IMG/VR virus record: IMGVR_UViG_3300042549_005625
Span: 1 to 40,103 of that record
DNA from: a virus
DNA: 40,103 bases
Strand: one strand, 5' to 3'
The notes beneath the pieces are model-generated. The model saw nothing but the letters and a program-made list of their open reading frames with translations. It had not been told where the DNA came from and ran no database searches. Below, in pieces: positions 1-6,808 of the stretch; the stretch's first letter is position 1; the number at the start of each line of letters is the position of its first letter. A program made the position numbers and the translations under genes.

Positions 1-1
1 T

Positions 2-31
2 AAAGATGGTAAAATTCAAATTATCCGTTAA
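2..31 (+). CDS. C-terminal end of an upstream gene (partial)
   Basis: The window opens inside a reading frame that ends KDGKIQIIR followed by TAA at 29-31. A terminator hairpin follows 10 nt later, which supports this being a real gene end. Only nine residues are visible, so no function can be proposed. Confidence 0.5.
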   Translation, partial: KDGKIQIIR

Positions 32-40
32 TAAAATATA

Positions 41-67
41 ACCCCGCTCTTAGTAGTGGGGTTTTTT
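41..67 (+). terminator. Intrinsic terminator
   Basis: 8-bp stem ACCCCGCT (41-48) with AGTGGGGT (55-62), including one G-T pair, 6-nt loop, then six T. Ends the transcript of the partial upstream gene. Confidence 0.8.
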
Positions 68-98
68 ATGCCCACTTTTTTCTAATAAAATAATTTCT

Positions 99-106
99 TA
101 TCTTTG
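99..106 (+). promoter_or_regulatory. Host-type promoter box TATCTTTG
   Basis: TATCTTTG matches the Bacteroidota -7 element TAnnTTTG and lies 16 nt before the ATG at 123, just after a terminator. Confidence 0.6.
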
Positions 107-122
107 TAAAAAATTAGATATT

Positions 123-521
123 ATGGGTGAAGAAAATGAACACGAAACAACAACATATGAGTATGTACGCGATATTGAAATACCTGAAAGATTCAATACG
201 GTTGTTTTAAAAATGTGTCCTGAGGTTAGGGAGGTCGTCACCATTGGTTATAAAAGTAGAAGTGTTTATAACCCAACGACTTTTGAACCAACTTTTAATT
301 TTTTGGTTGCAATTAATTTATTTTTTAATGAGGACGATGTACCAAAAGGTGGTAAAGACCATTATGAAGGATTGTTTAATGATTATTTCAAAATGACCTA
401 TGGTAGTGAAATGGATTTTATTTCATTTAAAGTTGAATCGTTAATTGTTCCACCTGAGAAAACAAACCAAGATAAGTTTTTCGAATTATTTAAAAAGAAA
501 GTTGATGAAAAAAATAATTGA
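123..521 (+). CDS. Hypothetical protein, 132 aa
   Basis: No family recognised. The protein is soluble and mixed alpha/beta with an acidic N-terminus (MGEENEHETTT) and a lysine-rich C-terminal helix. It is the first gene after a terminator and a host-type TATCTTTG box, so it probably starts a transcription unit. Its last 17 nt overlap the ATG of the next gene (505), indicating translational coupling. Start chosen as the only ATG close to the promoter box. Function unknown. Confidence 0.75.
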   Translation: MGEENEHETTTYEYVRDIEIPERFNTVVLKMCPEVREVVTIGYKSRSVYNPTTFEPTFNFLVAINLFFNEDDVPKGGKDHYEGLFNDYFKMTYGSEMDFISFKVESLIVPPEKTNQDKFFELFKKKVDEKNN

Positions 522-1536
522 TAAATTAATTAATCATGCTATCAAAGGTGTGGACACCTATACTCACGTTGGTTCCACTTGGTTAATATTTACGGAGTCC
601 AAACAATGGGTGATTGAATTAACCGAGAGCAAAACTCTGTGGTATAACTATAACTTTTTCAAAGGGATGTTTGCTTATGCCTCAATGGATGTTGTGGAGA
701 ATCAACATTACATTACCCAATGGGTGGAAGATAATATAATCAATAAGGTTAAAGACACCATTTTGGAACAAAACATTACGGAAGGTGAAGTTGAAGGAAT
801 CATTGAAATGGCGGTGAAAGAAAACTCATTCTCTTTTGTTAGAATGAAGGTAGATTGTGAAAATGTTATTGAGAATGGGGTGAAGGAAACTATGTTTAAT
901 CGAGGACATAAACAACTCACAGTTAAAAATATAATTGAAAATGGGGTGAGAGATATTTCCCCAATGACACAATATACTGATTGGCAAGTTGAAGAAATAA
1001 TCGAAAATGGGGTGAAAAACATACGAGGTATAGAAAACGACCGTTCTTTTTTTATTGAAGATACACTTGAAGAGGGTATAAAACTTACCGGACGCATTCA
1101 TAAAGATTATACTAAAGTAGTTGAATATCTTATTGAAAATGGTATTAAAGAAACAAAGACACCCGGTAATGGTGATATTGCGTCAACCGATGAATGGATG
1201 AAAGAAAATAACTCAACTAGTTACCCAAAAATGATTGATGATGTTATTGAGAATGGAGTTAAGGAAACTCTCAACACCGAGTATATGCCACAGGTAATGG
1301 TTGAAGACACTATACAAAATGGCATTAAGAAAACTATTTTGAGACAAAACATTACTGATGGTAATGTTGATACTATTATTGAAACCGGTATTAAAGAAAC
1401 CCAACCATTACCTGACCAAAGTGGAGAACTAATAGGTTATGGTAATTATTATCACGGTAAAGAAGATAGAACAAAAGCGTTTTATAATTATCTTGAGGAA
1501 ACAATTAAATTTGGTGTGAAAGAAAATATTGGTTAG
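505..1536 (+). CDS. Tandem IENGVKET-repeat protein, 343 aa
   Basis: After a unique N-terminus (residues 1-70, containing WLIFTESKQWVIELTESK) the protein consists of about 11 degenerate copies of the 12-residue motif (V/I)-E-x-x-I-E-N-G-V-K-E-T, separated by spacers of about 12-25 residues, from VEDNIINKVKDT near residue 74 to LEETIKFGVKEN at the C-terminus. Each motif would form one amphipathic helix, so a solenoid or elongated rod is likely. An upstream in-frame start at 445 exists, but the ATG at 505 gives MKKIIDKL and only a 17-nt overlap with the previous gene, so I prefer it. Both strands lack stops here, an effect of the repeats. Function unknown; structural or adhesive roles are possible. 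Confidence 0.8.
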   Translation: MKKIIDKLINHAIKGVDTYTHVGSTWLIFTESKQWVIELTESKTLWYNYNFFKGMFAYASMDVVENQHYITQWVEDNIINKVKDTILEQNITEGEVEGIIEMAVKENSFSFVRMKVDCENVIENGVKETMFNRGHKQLTVKNIIENGVRDISPMTQYTDWQVEEIIENGVKNIRGIENDRSFFIEDTLEEGIKLTGRIHKDYTKVVEYLIENGIKETKTPGNGDIASTDEWMKENNSTSYPKMIDDVIENGVKETLNTEYMPQVMVEDTIQNGIKKTILRQNITDGNVDTIIETGIKETQPLPDQSGELIGYGNYYHGKEDRTKAFYNYLEETIKFGVKENIG

Positions 1537-1541
1537 TGAAG

Positions 1542-1550
1542 TATTTATAA
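1542..1550 (+). promoter_or_regulatory. TATTTAT box (longer spacing)
   Basis: TATTTATAA beginning 24 nt before the ATG at 1566; same box as the tight-spaced sites elsewhere in the window. Confidence 0.45.
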
Positions 1551-1565
1551 TTAAATGACTAAATT

Positions 1566-2156
1566 ATGGGGAAAATTATAAGGTTAACCGAATCAGAATT
1601 GGCCAATGTTATTAAAAGGGTTACTGATAAGCCTGAGATGAATGAACAAATATTAAGAAACATCTTACAAAAGATTTTTAAATTTGGTTCAAAACCTGCC
1701 GCCAAGGTGGGTGTACCATTAATGGGTCAATTACCAAGTAAGGTCCAAATGTTAATTCAATCATTCCCAAAAAAAGTTAAAGTTGGTGATAAGTTAAAAA
1801 ATGTATTTAACACCCATTCTTCTAATATAAAAAGTTTGGAACACTATTTAAAAAGCCAAGGTGGAAGTGGAATTGCTAACACCTATGCAAGATTATTGGC
1901 TAAAGATATATCCGCGGCTAAAGGTGGTGTTGTAGATTTAAAAAATATTTATTCTAATGCCCATATATTGAAAAAAGAATTGGAGAATATTAAATCTGCT
2001 ATTCCTGTACCGAAACAAGGTGGTGTATTAAATAAAAACCCAAACTACAAAAAACAAATGGGTGATTTGTATAATAAATTTTATACTGAAACAGCATCTT
2101 TAAATAATCTAATATCAGACTTGGAAAAAATCAAACCAATTTACAAACCTCGTTAA
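1566..2156 (+). CDS. LTES-type N-terminus protein, 196 aa
   Basis: Begins MGKIIRLTESELANVIKRV, one of the shared N-termini of this window, with a T4-like prohead-protease-compatible LTE|S. The rest is lysine-rich, helical and shows no known domain; hydrophobic stretches are too short for a membrane segment. A TATTTAT box lies upstream. Predicted basic charge would suit packaging with DNA. Function unknown; packaged internal virion protein is an inference from the N-terminus. Confidence 0.75.
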   Translation: MGKIIRLTESELANVIKRVTDKPEMNEQILRNILQKIFKFGSKPAAKVGVPLMGQLPSKVQMLIQSFPKKVKVGDKLKNVFNTHSSNIKSLEHYLKSQGGSGIANTYARLLAKDISAAKGGVVDLKNIYSNAHILKKELENIKSAIPVPKQGGVLNKNPNYKKQMGDLYNKFYTETASLNNLISDLEKIKPIYKPR

Positions 2157-2160
2157 ATAC

Positions 2161-2802
2161 ATGGAATCAATTTATGAGGACATAAAAGGTAGTGATACTT
2201 TAGTTGTTGCCTTTCAAGCTCATGAAAAAACGGTATTTGGTACCACAGTCGATGAGTTTAAAAAAACTTTGTCTGAATTAAGTTACGATACATTAAAAAT
2301 TAACGATACAACCGGATATTATTTTTTTAATGGTATTGATGGGACGTATGATTCAATGGAAAAAGTTTTGGGTAAGTTATCAGAATATATTTCGGGATAT
2401 ACCAAAACTATTTTTATGGGAAATTGTGGTGGAGGTCATGCGGCTATTCTGTATGGTACTATGTTAAATGTTGATAAGGTTATTGGATTTAATCCCGCAA
2501 CATATTTGGACCAAAAAACATTATTGTTAAATGAGGACGGTAGAGAAGACAGACTTATTTCTTTGGACCAATCAATAGAATATTTAAATCTAAAACCATA
2601 TTTGGATAATAAAATTTATGACACTAAAATTTATTCTATTGTTTCTCAAAATACTGATACACACGTAAAACAAAGTAATAATATTTTAACTTGTCCTAAT
2701 GTGAACATAGAGTTTGTTGATTGTAATAGTTCAATGGTTGCCGCTTATCTTAAAGAAAAAAATAAATTAATCTCTAAAATTGAAGAGATTATTGAAAATT
2801 AA
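2161..2802 (+). CDS. Alpha/beta hydrolase-like protein with Cys nucleophile (copy 1)
   Basis: 213 aa. The segment TIFMGNCGGGHAAILYG (about residues 83-99) has the form of an alpha/beta-hydrolase nucleophile elbow G-x-C-x-G with Cys89 in place of the usual Ser, followed by NVDKVIGFNP, the typical next strand. A His at 168 (TDTHVKQS) is well placed as the catalytic base. Cys nucleophiles are known in dienelactone-hydrolase-type members. It is clearly paralogous to the gene at 3203 (same elbow, same LDQ and THVKQS segments). Substrate unknown. It starts 4 nt after the previous stop, so it is probably co-transcribed with 1566. Acyl-ester or polysaccharide deacylation would be guesses. Confidence 0.7.
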   Translation: MESIYEDIKGSDTLVVAFQAHEKTVFGTTVDEFKKTLSELSYDTLKINDTTGYYFFNGIDGTYDSMEKVLGKLSEYISGYTKTIFMGNCGGGHAAILYGTMLNVDKVIGFNPATYLDQKTLLLNEDGREDRLISLDQSIEYLNLKPYLDNKIYDTKIYSIVSQNTDTHVKQSNNILTCPNVNIEFVDCNSSMVAAYLKEKNKLISKIEEIIEN

Positions 2803-2818
2803 ATAAAACGTTATTAAT

Positions 2819-3169
2819 ATGAAAAATTTTAAATTAGATAAAGACCAAATGAATGATTTGGAAAAGTTTAGTGACATGGCAACATCAGTTATGTTTAAAA
2901 TGGTGGGATGGATTAGTCGTATGATAACCTTTTTCTCTAAGAACAAAAAATTATTATACGGTATTATATTAATTTTCATTTTATTTAAAGTAGGTACTTA
3001 CGTAGTTGCTATTGAGCCAACGGGTGTTTACGAAATAACAACATCATCCGGTGTTGTTTATACTACCAATAAATTTGAGGTGAAAGATGGATGTGTTTAT
3101 TTTGACAGGATTAAAGATGGTCAACAAATTATTATTTGTGGTGGAGCGAGTATTGTGAAATCAAAATAA
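2819..3169 (+). CDS. Single-TM membrane protein, 116 aa
   Basis: A charged N-terminal helix (residues 1-40) precedes a hydrophobic segment about 41-65 (KLLYGIILIFILFKVGTYVV), followed by a beta-rich, probably extracytoplasmic or periplasmic tail of about 50 residues ending GGASIVKSK. It sits between the two paralogous hydrolase-like genes, 16 nt after the first, which suggests the three work together. No family recognised. Confidence 0.7.
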   Translation: MKNFKLDKDQMNDLEKFSDMATSVMFKMVGWISRMITFFSKNKKLLYGIILIFILFKVGTYVVAIEPTGVYEITTSSGVVYTTNKFEVKDGCVYFDRIKDGQQIIICGGASIVKSK

Positions 3170-3174
3170 CTTTA

Positions 3175-3181
3175 TATTTAT
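3175..3181 (+). promoter_or_regulatory. TATTTAT box (longer spacing)
   Basis: TATTTAT beginning 28 nt before the ATG at 3203. Confidence 0.4.
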
Positions 3182-3202
3182 CATTAACTTAAAAATGATA
3201 AT

Positions 3203-3889
3203 ATGCCACCAAGAGAAGTCTTATACGAAAATTTTAATAATAATCGTACCTTAATTGTAACGTTTCAAGCACATGCTGATAAAATATTTGCAAGTCCGGT
3301 TGAAGACGTTAAGGTAATGTTGAATTCTTTGGCATCAATGGGATATGATGTATTAAAAGTTGATGACACAAATGATTCTTTCTTTTTTCAAGGAATTGAT
3401 TCCGATAGAAATACACCTGAGAAAACATTAGATATGTTATCACAATACATGACGAATTATGATACGACTATTTTTATGGGTAATTGTGTGGGAGCTTACG
3501 TGGCCATCCTTTTAGGCACAATGTTAAATGTTGATAAAGTTATAGGGATAAACACAATAACTTATTTGGACCAAAATACTTTATTTGAACAAGGAGATGG
3601 GAGAGAGTCTAAAGTAAGCTTTTTGGACCAAAATATTTCTAAACTTAATTTAAGGAATCATTTATCCAATATAAATTATAATACTCAAATATATTCTATT
3701 GTAGACCAAAATACACCAACACACGTAAAACAAAGTCAATATATTCAACAATATCCTAATGTGAATATTGAATATGTGGATTCTCCAATCCCTCAGCTTG
3801 GTCGCCATTTATTACAAAATGGTAATTTAATAAATAAGATTATCGAAAAAATTGACACAAAGGGTGGAGGTTTTGAGGGTATAAAATAA
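3203..3889 (+). CDS. Alpha/beta hydrolase-like protein with Cys nucleophile (copy 2)
   Basis: 228 aa, paralogue of the protein at 2161. The elbow reads TIFMGNCVGAYVAILLG with Cys95, and the putative base is His174 in TPTHVKQS. Identity to copy 1 is high in the core (for example GTMLNVDKVIG) and low at the ends. The C-terminus ends in a Gly-rich tail (KGGGFEGIK) missing from copy 1. It has its own TATTTAT box. Retention of Cys and His in both copies implies both are active. Function unknown beyond hydrolase fold. Confidence 0.7.
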   Translation: MPPREVLYENFNNNRTLIVTFQAHADKIFASPVEDVKVMLNSLASMGYDVLKVDDTNDSFFFQGIDSDRNTPEKTLDMLSQYMTNYDTTIFMGNCVGAYVAILLGTMLNVDKVIGINTITYLDQNTLFEQGDGRESKVSFLDQNISKLNLRNHLSNINYNTQIYSIVDQNTPTHVKQSQYIQQYPNVNIEYVDSPIPQLGRHLLQNGNLINKIIEKIDTKGGGFEGIK

Positions 3890-3934
3890 AGATAGGTAAC
3901 TATTTTTTGGCATAATTTTTGAAAAAAATATATT

Positions 3935-4423
3935 ATGAAAAAATTTATATTATTATTGTTTTTGATTTTAACATTATCATCCTGTGGTAATTATCAAAAC
4001 GTGTCATCTCAACCAAGAATAACACATATCTTGGCTGTTAATGAATTGGGACAGCAAGTTCAAGTCCCATTATCTACATTTTCAAACCAATTAGACCCAT
4101 ATTATTACGATAATTGGAGATTTTATTGGGGAAATAATTGGTACTACGGTAATACTTGGTGGTTTTATTTTGATGACCCATATTGGAGACCAAGAATTCA
4201 TAACTATTATTATTCACATCCGGTGTATTATAACCGTGGACATAGAGTTGCGAGAAGTAATGGATATCGAGGAAGTCCCCAAGTGAGAACTGAATCTGTT
4301 AGACAACCATCAACAAGAACCGAAACTCCTTCAGTTAGACCACAAAGAGAATATAGACCTGAGACACCTTCAGTTAGACCACAAAGTGGTGGACGAGGAA
4401 CATCATCAGGAAGACGAGGTTAA
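3935..4423 (+). CDS. Tyr/Trp-rich lipoprotein, 162 aa
   Basis: A lipoprotein signal peptide ends in LSSC (Cys17), so the mature protein should be lipidated and membrane-anchored. Residues about 50-100 are very rich in Tyr, Trp and Asn; residues 105-162 are basic, with a duplicated ETPSVRPQ segment, and end in a GRGTSSGRRG tail. The composition suggests a surface-exposed, low-complexity protein. A strong terminator follows 8 nt after the stop. No homologous family named; similar short lipoproteins are common in Bacteroidota, so host origin is possible. Confidence 0.75.
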   Translation: MKKFILLLFLILTLSSCGNYQNVSSQPRITHILAVNELGQQVQVPLSTFSNQLDPYYYDNWRFYWGNNWYYGNTWWFYFDDPYWRPRIHNYYYSHPVYYNRGHRVARSNGYRGSPQVRTESVRQPSTRTETPSVRPQREYRPETPSVRPQSGGRGTSSGRRG

Positions 4424-4431
4424 TAAATTAT

Positions 4432-4457
4432 CCCACCCATTGAGGTGGGTTTTTTTA
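4432..4457 (+). terminator. Intrinsic terminator
   Basis: Stem CCCACC (4432-4437) with GGTGGG (4444-4449), 6-nt loop, then eight T. Confidence 0.8.
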
Positions 4458-4465
4458 TTGTTGAG

Positions 4466-4476
4466 TATTTATAATT
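4466..4476 (+). promoter_or_regulatory. TATTTAT box, 11 nt before ATG
   Basis: TATTTATAATT directly abuts the ATG at 4477 and follows a terminator, so it is the only room for a promoter. Confidence 0.65.
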
Positions 4477-4848
4477 ATGAAATACATAATAACTGAAAGT
4501 AAACTGGACGAAACAATCACCAATTACTTGGATAGTCTTTTTGATATAGATGATATTAATTGGACACATCCATTAGATTATGATTTAGAGACAGGTGAAG
4601 AATGGGATGATGTTAATCGGGTTGTGTTTTACATAGGGGACTATGAAGGAGAAGATGAAGGTTGTTTTTATTGGCACGAATGTGATTACTTTAATCCGGA
4701 AAGTCTTGCTAGAGAGATTTGTCCTATGGTCAGTATTGAGTATGATTATGAGATAAAATTAAACGGTTATTTTGGTGATATGTGGCACGAACCATTTAAA
4801 AATTGGTTTATGAAGAATTTTGATTTGCCAGTTAAAACAATCAACTAA
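4477..4848 (+). CDS. ITES-type small acidic protein, 123 aa
   Basis: Starts MKYIITESKLDETITNYL. The body is strongly acidic and aromatic; the C-terminus FKNWFMKNFDLPVKTIN matches a recurring WFxxxhxhxV ending. It is a close paralogue of the protein at 16999 (same start, shared INWTHPLD/INWTHLTD segment and C-terminus). First of three consecutive ITES genes (4477, 4850, 5172) with 1-nt gaps. Function unknown; a packaged virion protein is inferred from the N-terminus. Confidence 0.8.
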   Translation: MKYIITESKLDETITNYLDSLFDIDDINWTHPLDYDLETGEEWDDVNRVVFYIGDYEGEDEGCFYWHECDYFNPESLAREICPMVSIEYDYEIKLNGYFGDMWHEPFKNWFMKNFDLPVKTIN

Positions 4849-4849
4849 G

Positions 4850-5170
4850 ATGAAATATGTTATAACTGAATCTCAATACGTTTTATTAACAGAATCGTTA
4901 TCACCGGAAGTACGAAGAAGATTACCATTTAAAAACATGATGAATGATTTGGAGTGGGGAATCCTTGATGAAATGGACATATGTGAATATGATGATATTG
5001 GTGAATTTGTTAGTAATGCCTGTGATTCTTTGGTTGAAATGTATCACGATTACTTTGTTAATGACTTTGATTACGTTTTAAAACCTGAAGAAAATGATTC
5101 TCTCTACTATTATTTTGTAGACAAGTTTGGTGATTACTTGGTTAAATATCATAAGAACAAATGTGCTTAA
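4850..5170 (+). CDS. ITES-type small acidic protein, 106 aa
   Basis: Starts MKYVITESQYVLLTESL, carrying two candidate processing sites (ITE|S and LTE|S). The ATG at 4850 is chosen because it recreates the family N-terminus and leaves a 1-nt gap after the previous stop; a longer frame from 4820 would overlap. The body is acidic and helical. No known domain. Confidence 0.8.
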   Translation: MKYVITESQYVLLTESLSPEVRRRLPFKNMMNDLEWGILDEMDICEYDDIGEFVSNACDSLVEMYHDYFVNDFDYVLKPEENDSLYYYFVDKFGDYLVKYHKNKCA

Positions 5171-5171
5171 T

Positions 5172-5480
5172 ATGAAATATGTTATAACAGAAAACCAATT
5201 AGATAAATTTATTTCCAAATATATTGGAGGTTTTTTTGGTGGATTAAAAGAAATTGATGAACCAAGACTTCATTTAAAACATTTTGTTAATGAAAATAAT
5301 AAAGTGATTTTTTATTATTCCACGGATTCAGGTAATTTGTATATTGAAATACCGGGACTTAAAAAACATATTGTAAATCACCTTGAAAATGTTTTTGATT
5401 TAGGTTGGGTTAGAACCAAAACAACAATGGAGGAGTGGTTTTTGGAGAATTATGGGATTAAAGTTCACAAAATTTACTAA
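5172..5480 (+). CDS. ITEN-type small protein, 102 aa
   Basis: Starts MKYVITENQLDKFISKYI and ends MEEWFLENYGIKVHKIY, so it carries both the shared N-terminus and the recurring WFxxxhGhxV C-terminus. ATG at 5172 chosen for the same reason as its neighbour. Third gene of a tight three-gene run. Glycine-rich GGFFGG segment near residue 18-23. Function unknown. Confidence 0.8.
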   Translation: MKYVITENQLDKFISKYIGGFFGGLKEIDEPRLHLKHFVNENNKVIFYYSTDSGNLYIEIPGLKKHIVNHLENVFDLGWVRTKTTMEEWFLENYGIKVHKIY

Positions 5481-5571
5481 ATTTTCCATTAAAAAGTAAA
5501 AAATAAGGTTAATTGTCCTTTATTTTCCACTATAATAGGGTGTTTGACAATTATTTTCCATCATAACAAAC

Positions 5572-5580
5572 TATTTATAA
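5572..5580 (+). promoter_or_regulatory. TATTTAT box (longer spacing)
   Basis: TATTTATAA beginning 21 nt before the ATG at 5593. Upstream, 5481-5571 is AT-rich and contains two related copies of TTATTTTCCAnnATAA (about 5519 and 5551); no other feature seen. Confidence 0.45.
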
Positions 5581-5592
5581 TAAAACGAACAT

Positions 5593-5751
5593 ATGAAACA
5601 CATATTGAATAATTTATCTGAAGAAGAAAAAAATGCCATCCGTGAACAACACACAGGAGGAATGAAAGTTATGACTGAGAATTTCTCAAAATTAATTAAT
5701 TCTAAACTTGGTGACTCAAAACCATTAGTAAAAGAAGAAAATAAAAAATAA
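5593..5751 (+). CDS. Small LSEEEKN protein, 52 aa
   Basis: Short frame beginning MKHILNNLSEEEKNAIRE with a downstream second motif VMTENFSKL. N-termini of the LSEEEKNxI type recur on small proteins of marine and Bacteroidota phages (recalled, not checked). The start motif is a relaxed version of the window's ITES N-terminus. The protein is highly charged with a Lys-rich tail. A TATTTAT box lies upstream and a terminator about 100 nt downstream. Function unknown. Confidence 0.6.
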   Translation: MKHILNNLSEEEKNAIREQHTGGMKVMTENFSKLINSKLGDSKPLVKEENKK

Positions 5752-5834
5752 AAAAAGTATTGTATTTTTAGACAACTTACATATACTTATTATCGATGTA
5801 TAAAAAGAAAAAAAATAGAAATACAAATAATATT

Positions 5835-5852
5835 ACAACCGATATTGGTTGT
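5835..5852 (+). other. Hairpin preceding a terminator
   Basis: Perfect 6-bp stem ACAACC/GGTTGT with loop GATATT, 4 nt before the terminator hairpin. The 5752-5856 stretch holds no gene; together with the terminator it could be the 3' UTR of 5593 or a small RNA. Confidence 0.5.
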
Positions 5853-5856
5853 CTTT

Positions 5857-5887
5857 AATCCCTTCATTATTTGAAGGGATTTTTTTT
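5857..5887 (+). terminator. Intrinsic terminator
   Basis: 10-bp perfect stem AATCCCTTCA with TGAAGGGATT, 5-nt loop, followed by a run of T. Confidence 0.85.
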
Positions 5888-5931
5888 GCCGATATGTGAA
5901 CATAAATAAATAAATAAAAATCAAACAAAAA

Positions 5932-6741
5932 ATGAGAAACACAGAAACTTACCACGAACTGGTACAAAAAATGAGAACTTTTTTCCTTGAAAGAAACTTT
6001 AAGGAAGTCCCTACGCAAAGTAGATTATCAATCTTGGCAGCATGTGAAAATCCACATTCGGTAAAAACATTCGAATATAGTGGTGAAATATGGCCATTAC
6101 CACAAACCGGACAGATGTGGTTGGAGTATGAATTATTAAAAAACCCTGAATGGGACGGAGTATTTTGTATCTCAACTTCATATAGAGAAGAGAAAAATCC
6201 TATCCCGGGTCGTCATGAATTAATTTTCCCAATGTTTGAATTTGAATCTAAAGGTGACATGAACACAATGTTGAAATTAGAACAAGACTTACTTGAACAT
6301 CTTGGATTTGAAACACCGGTTGAGGTTAATTATGAAGATGTGTGTGAGGAATATGGTGGTGTTAGAATATTGGAAGATGAACACGAATCAAGAATGTGGA
6401 AAGAAAAAGGACCTATTGTATCACTTCAAAATTTTCCAATAAGAACTAATCCCTTTTGGAATATGAAACACGGGGAAGATAACATTTTTAATAAAGTTGA
6501 TGTTATTATGTTTGGGCAAGAAACAATTGGTTCTGCTGAGAGAAGTTGTGATGTTGAAAAGATGAGAGAAATGTTTTATACCATTGAAGGTGGAGGTTAT
6601 TCATCCAAGTTGTTTGAACTATTTGGTAAAGAAAGGGTTGAAAAAGAACTTGAAGAGTTTTTATCTCATGATTTCTTCCCAAGATTTGGTGCGGGAATTG
6701 GACTAACACGATTAGCTAGGGCTTACGAAATGTTAAAATAA
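5932..6741 (+). CDS. Class II aminoacyl-tRNA synthetase-like catalytic core (Asx/Lys type)
   Basis: 269 aa. Class II motif 2 is visible as SYREE...GRHELIFPMFEFE (residues 82-105) and motif 3 as FGAGIGLTRLARAYE (about 252-266), both in the AspRS/AsnRS/LysRS style. There is no anticodon-binding domain, so the protein is a stand-alone catalytic core, about half the length of a full AsnRS. Such cores can make amino acids or modify non-tRNA substrates (archaeal AsnRS-related asparagine synthetase, PoxA/EpmA-type), which may apply here. Flanked by terminators on both sides, it is an independent transcription unit. No clear promoter box is seen. Specific substrate uncertain. Confidence 0.8.
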   Translation: MRNTETYHELVQKMRTFFLERNFKEVPTQSRLSILAACENPHSVKTFEYSGEIWPLPQTGQMWLEYELLKNPEWDGVFCISTSYREEKNPIPGRHELIFPMFEFESKGDMNTMLKLEQDLLEHLGFETPVEVNYEDVCEEYGGVRILEDEHESRMWKEKGPIVSLQNFPIRTNPFWNMKHGEDNIFNKVDVIMFGQETIGSAERSCDVEKMREMFYTIEGGGYSSKLFELFGKERVEKELEEFLSHDFFPRFGAGIGLTRLARAYEMLK

Positions 6742-6746
6742 AAACA

Positions 6747-6773
6747 AACCCACCCTAATCGGTGGGTTTTTTT
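6747..6773 (+). terminator. Intrinsic terminator
   Basis: Stem AACCCACC (6747-6754) with GGTGGGTT (6761-6768), 6-nt loop, seven T. Confidence 0.8.
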
Positions 6774-6808
6774 ATTAAAGAAACTACTTATTATAAACTA
6801 AAAAAAAA

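Noticed and set aside
445-504. Upstream start for the repeat protein
   Set aside because: Would overlap the previous gene by 77 nt; the ATG at 505 gives a normal short overlap.
708-1404. Long open frames on the minus strand opposite the repeat gene
   Set aside because: They are shadows created by the repeated codons of the + strand gene at 505; they lack promoters and plausible proteins.
840-1530. Regular DNA repeats resembling a CRISPR array
   Set aside because: The repeated unit is degenerate, in frame, with variable spacing and coding for IENGVKET; no constant direct repeat.
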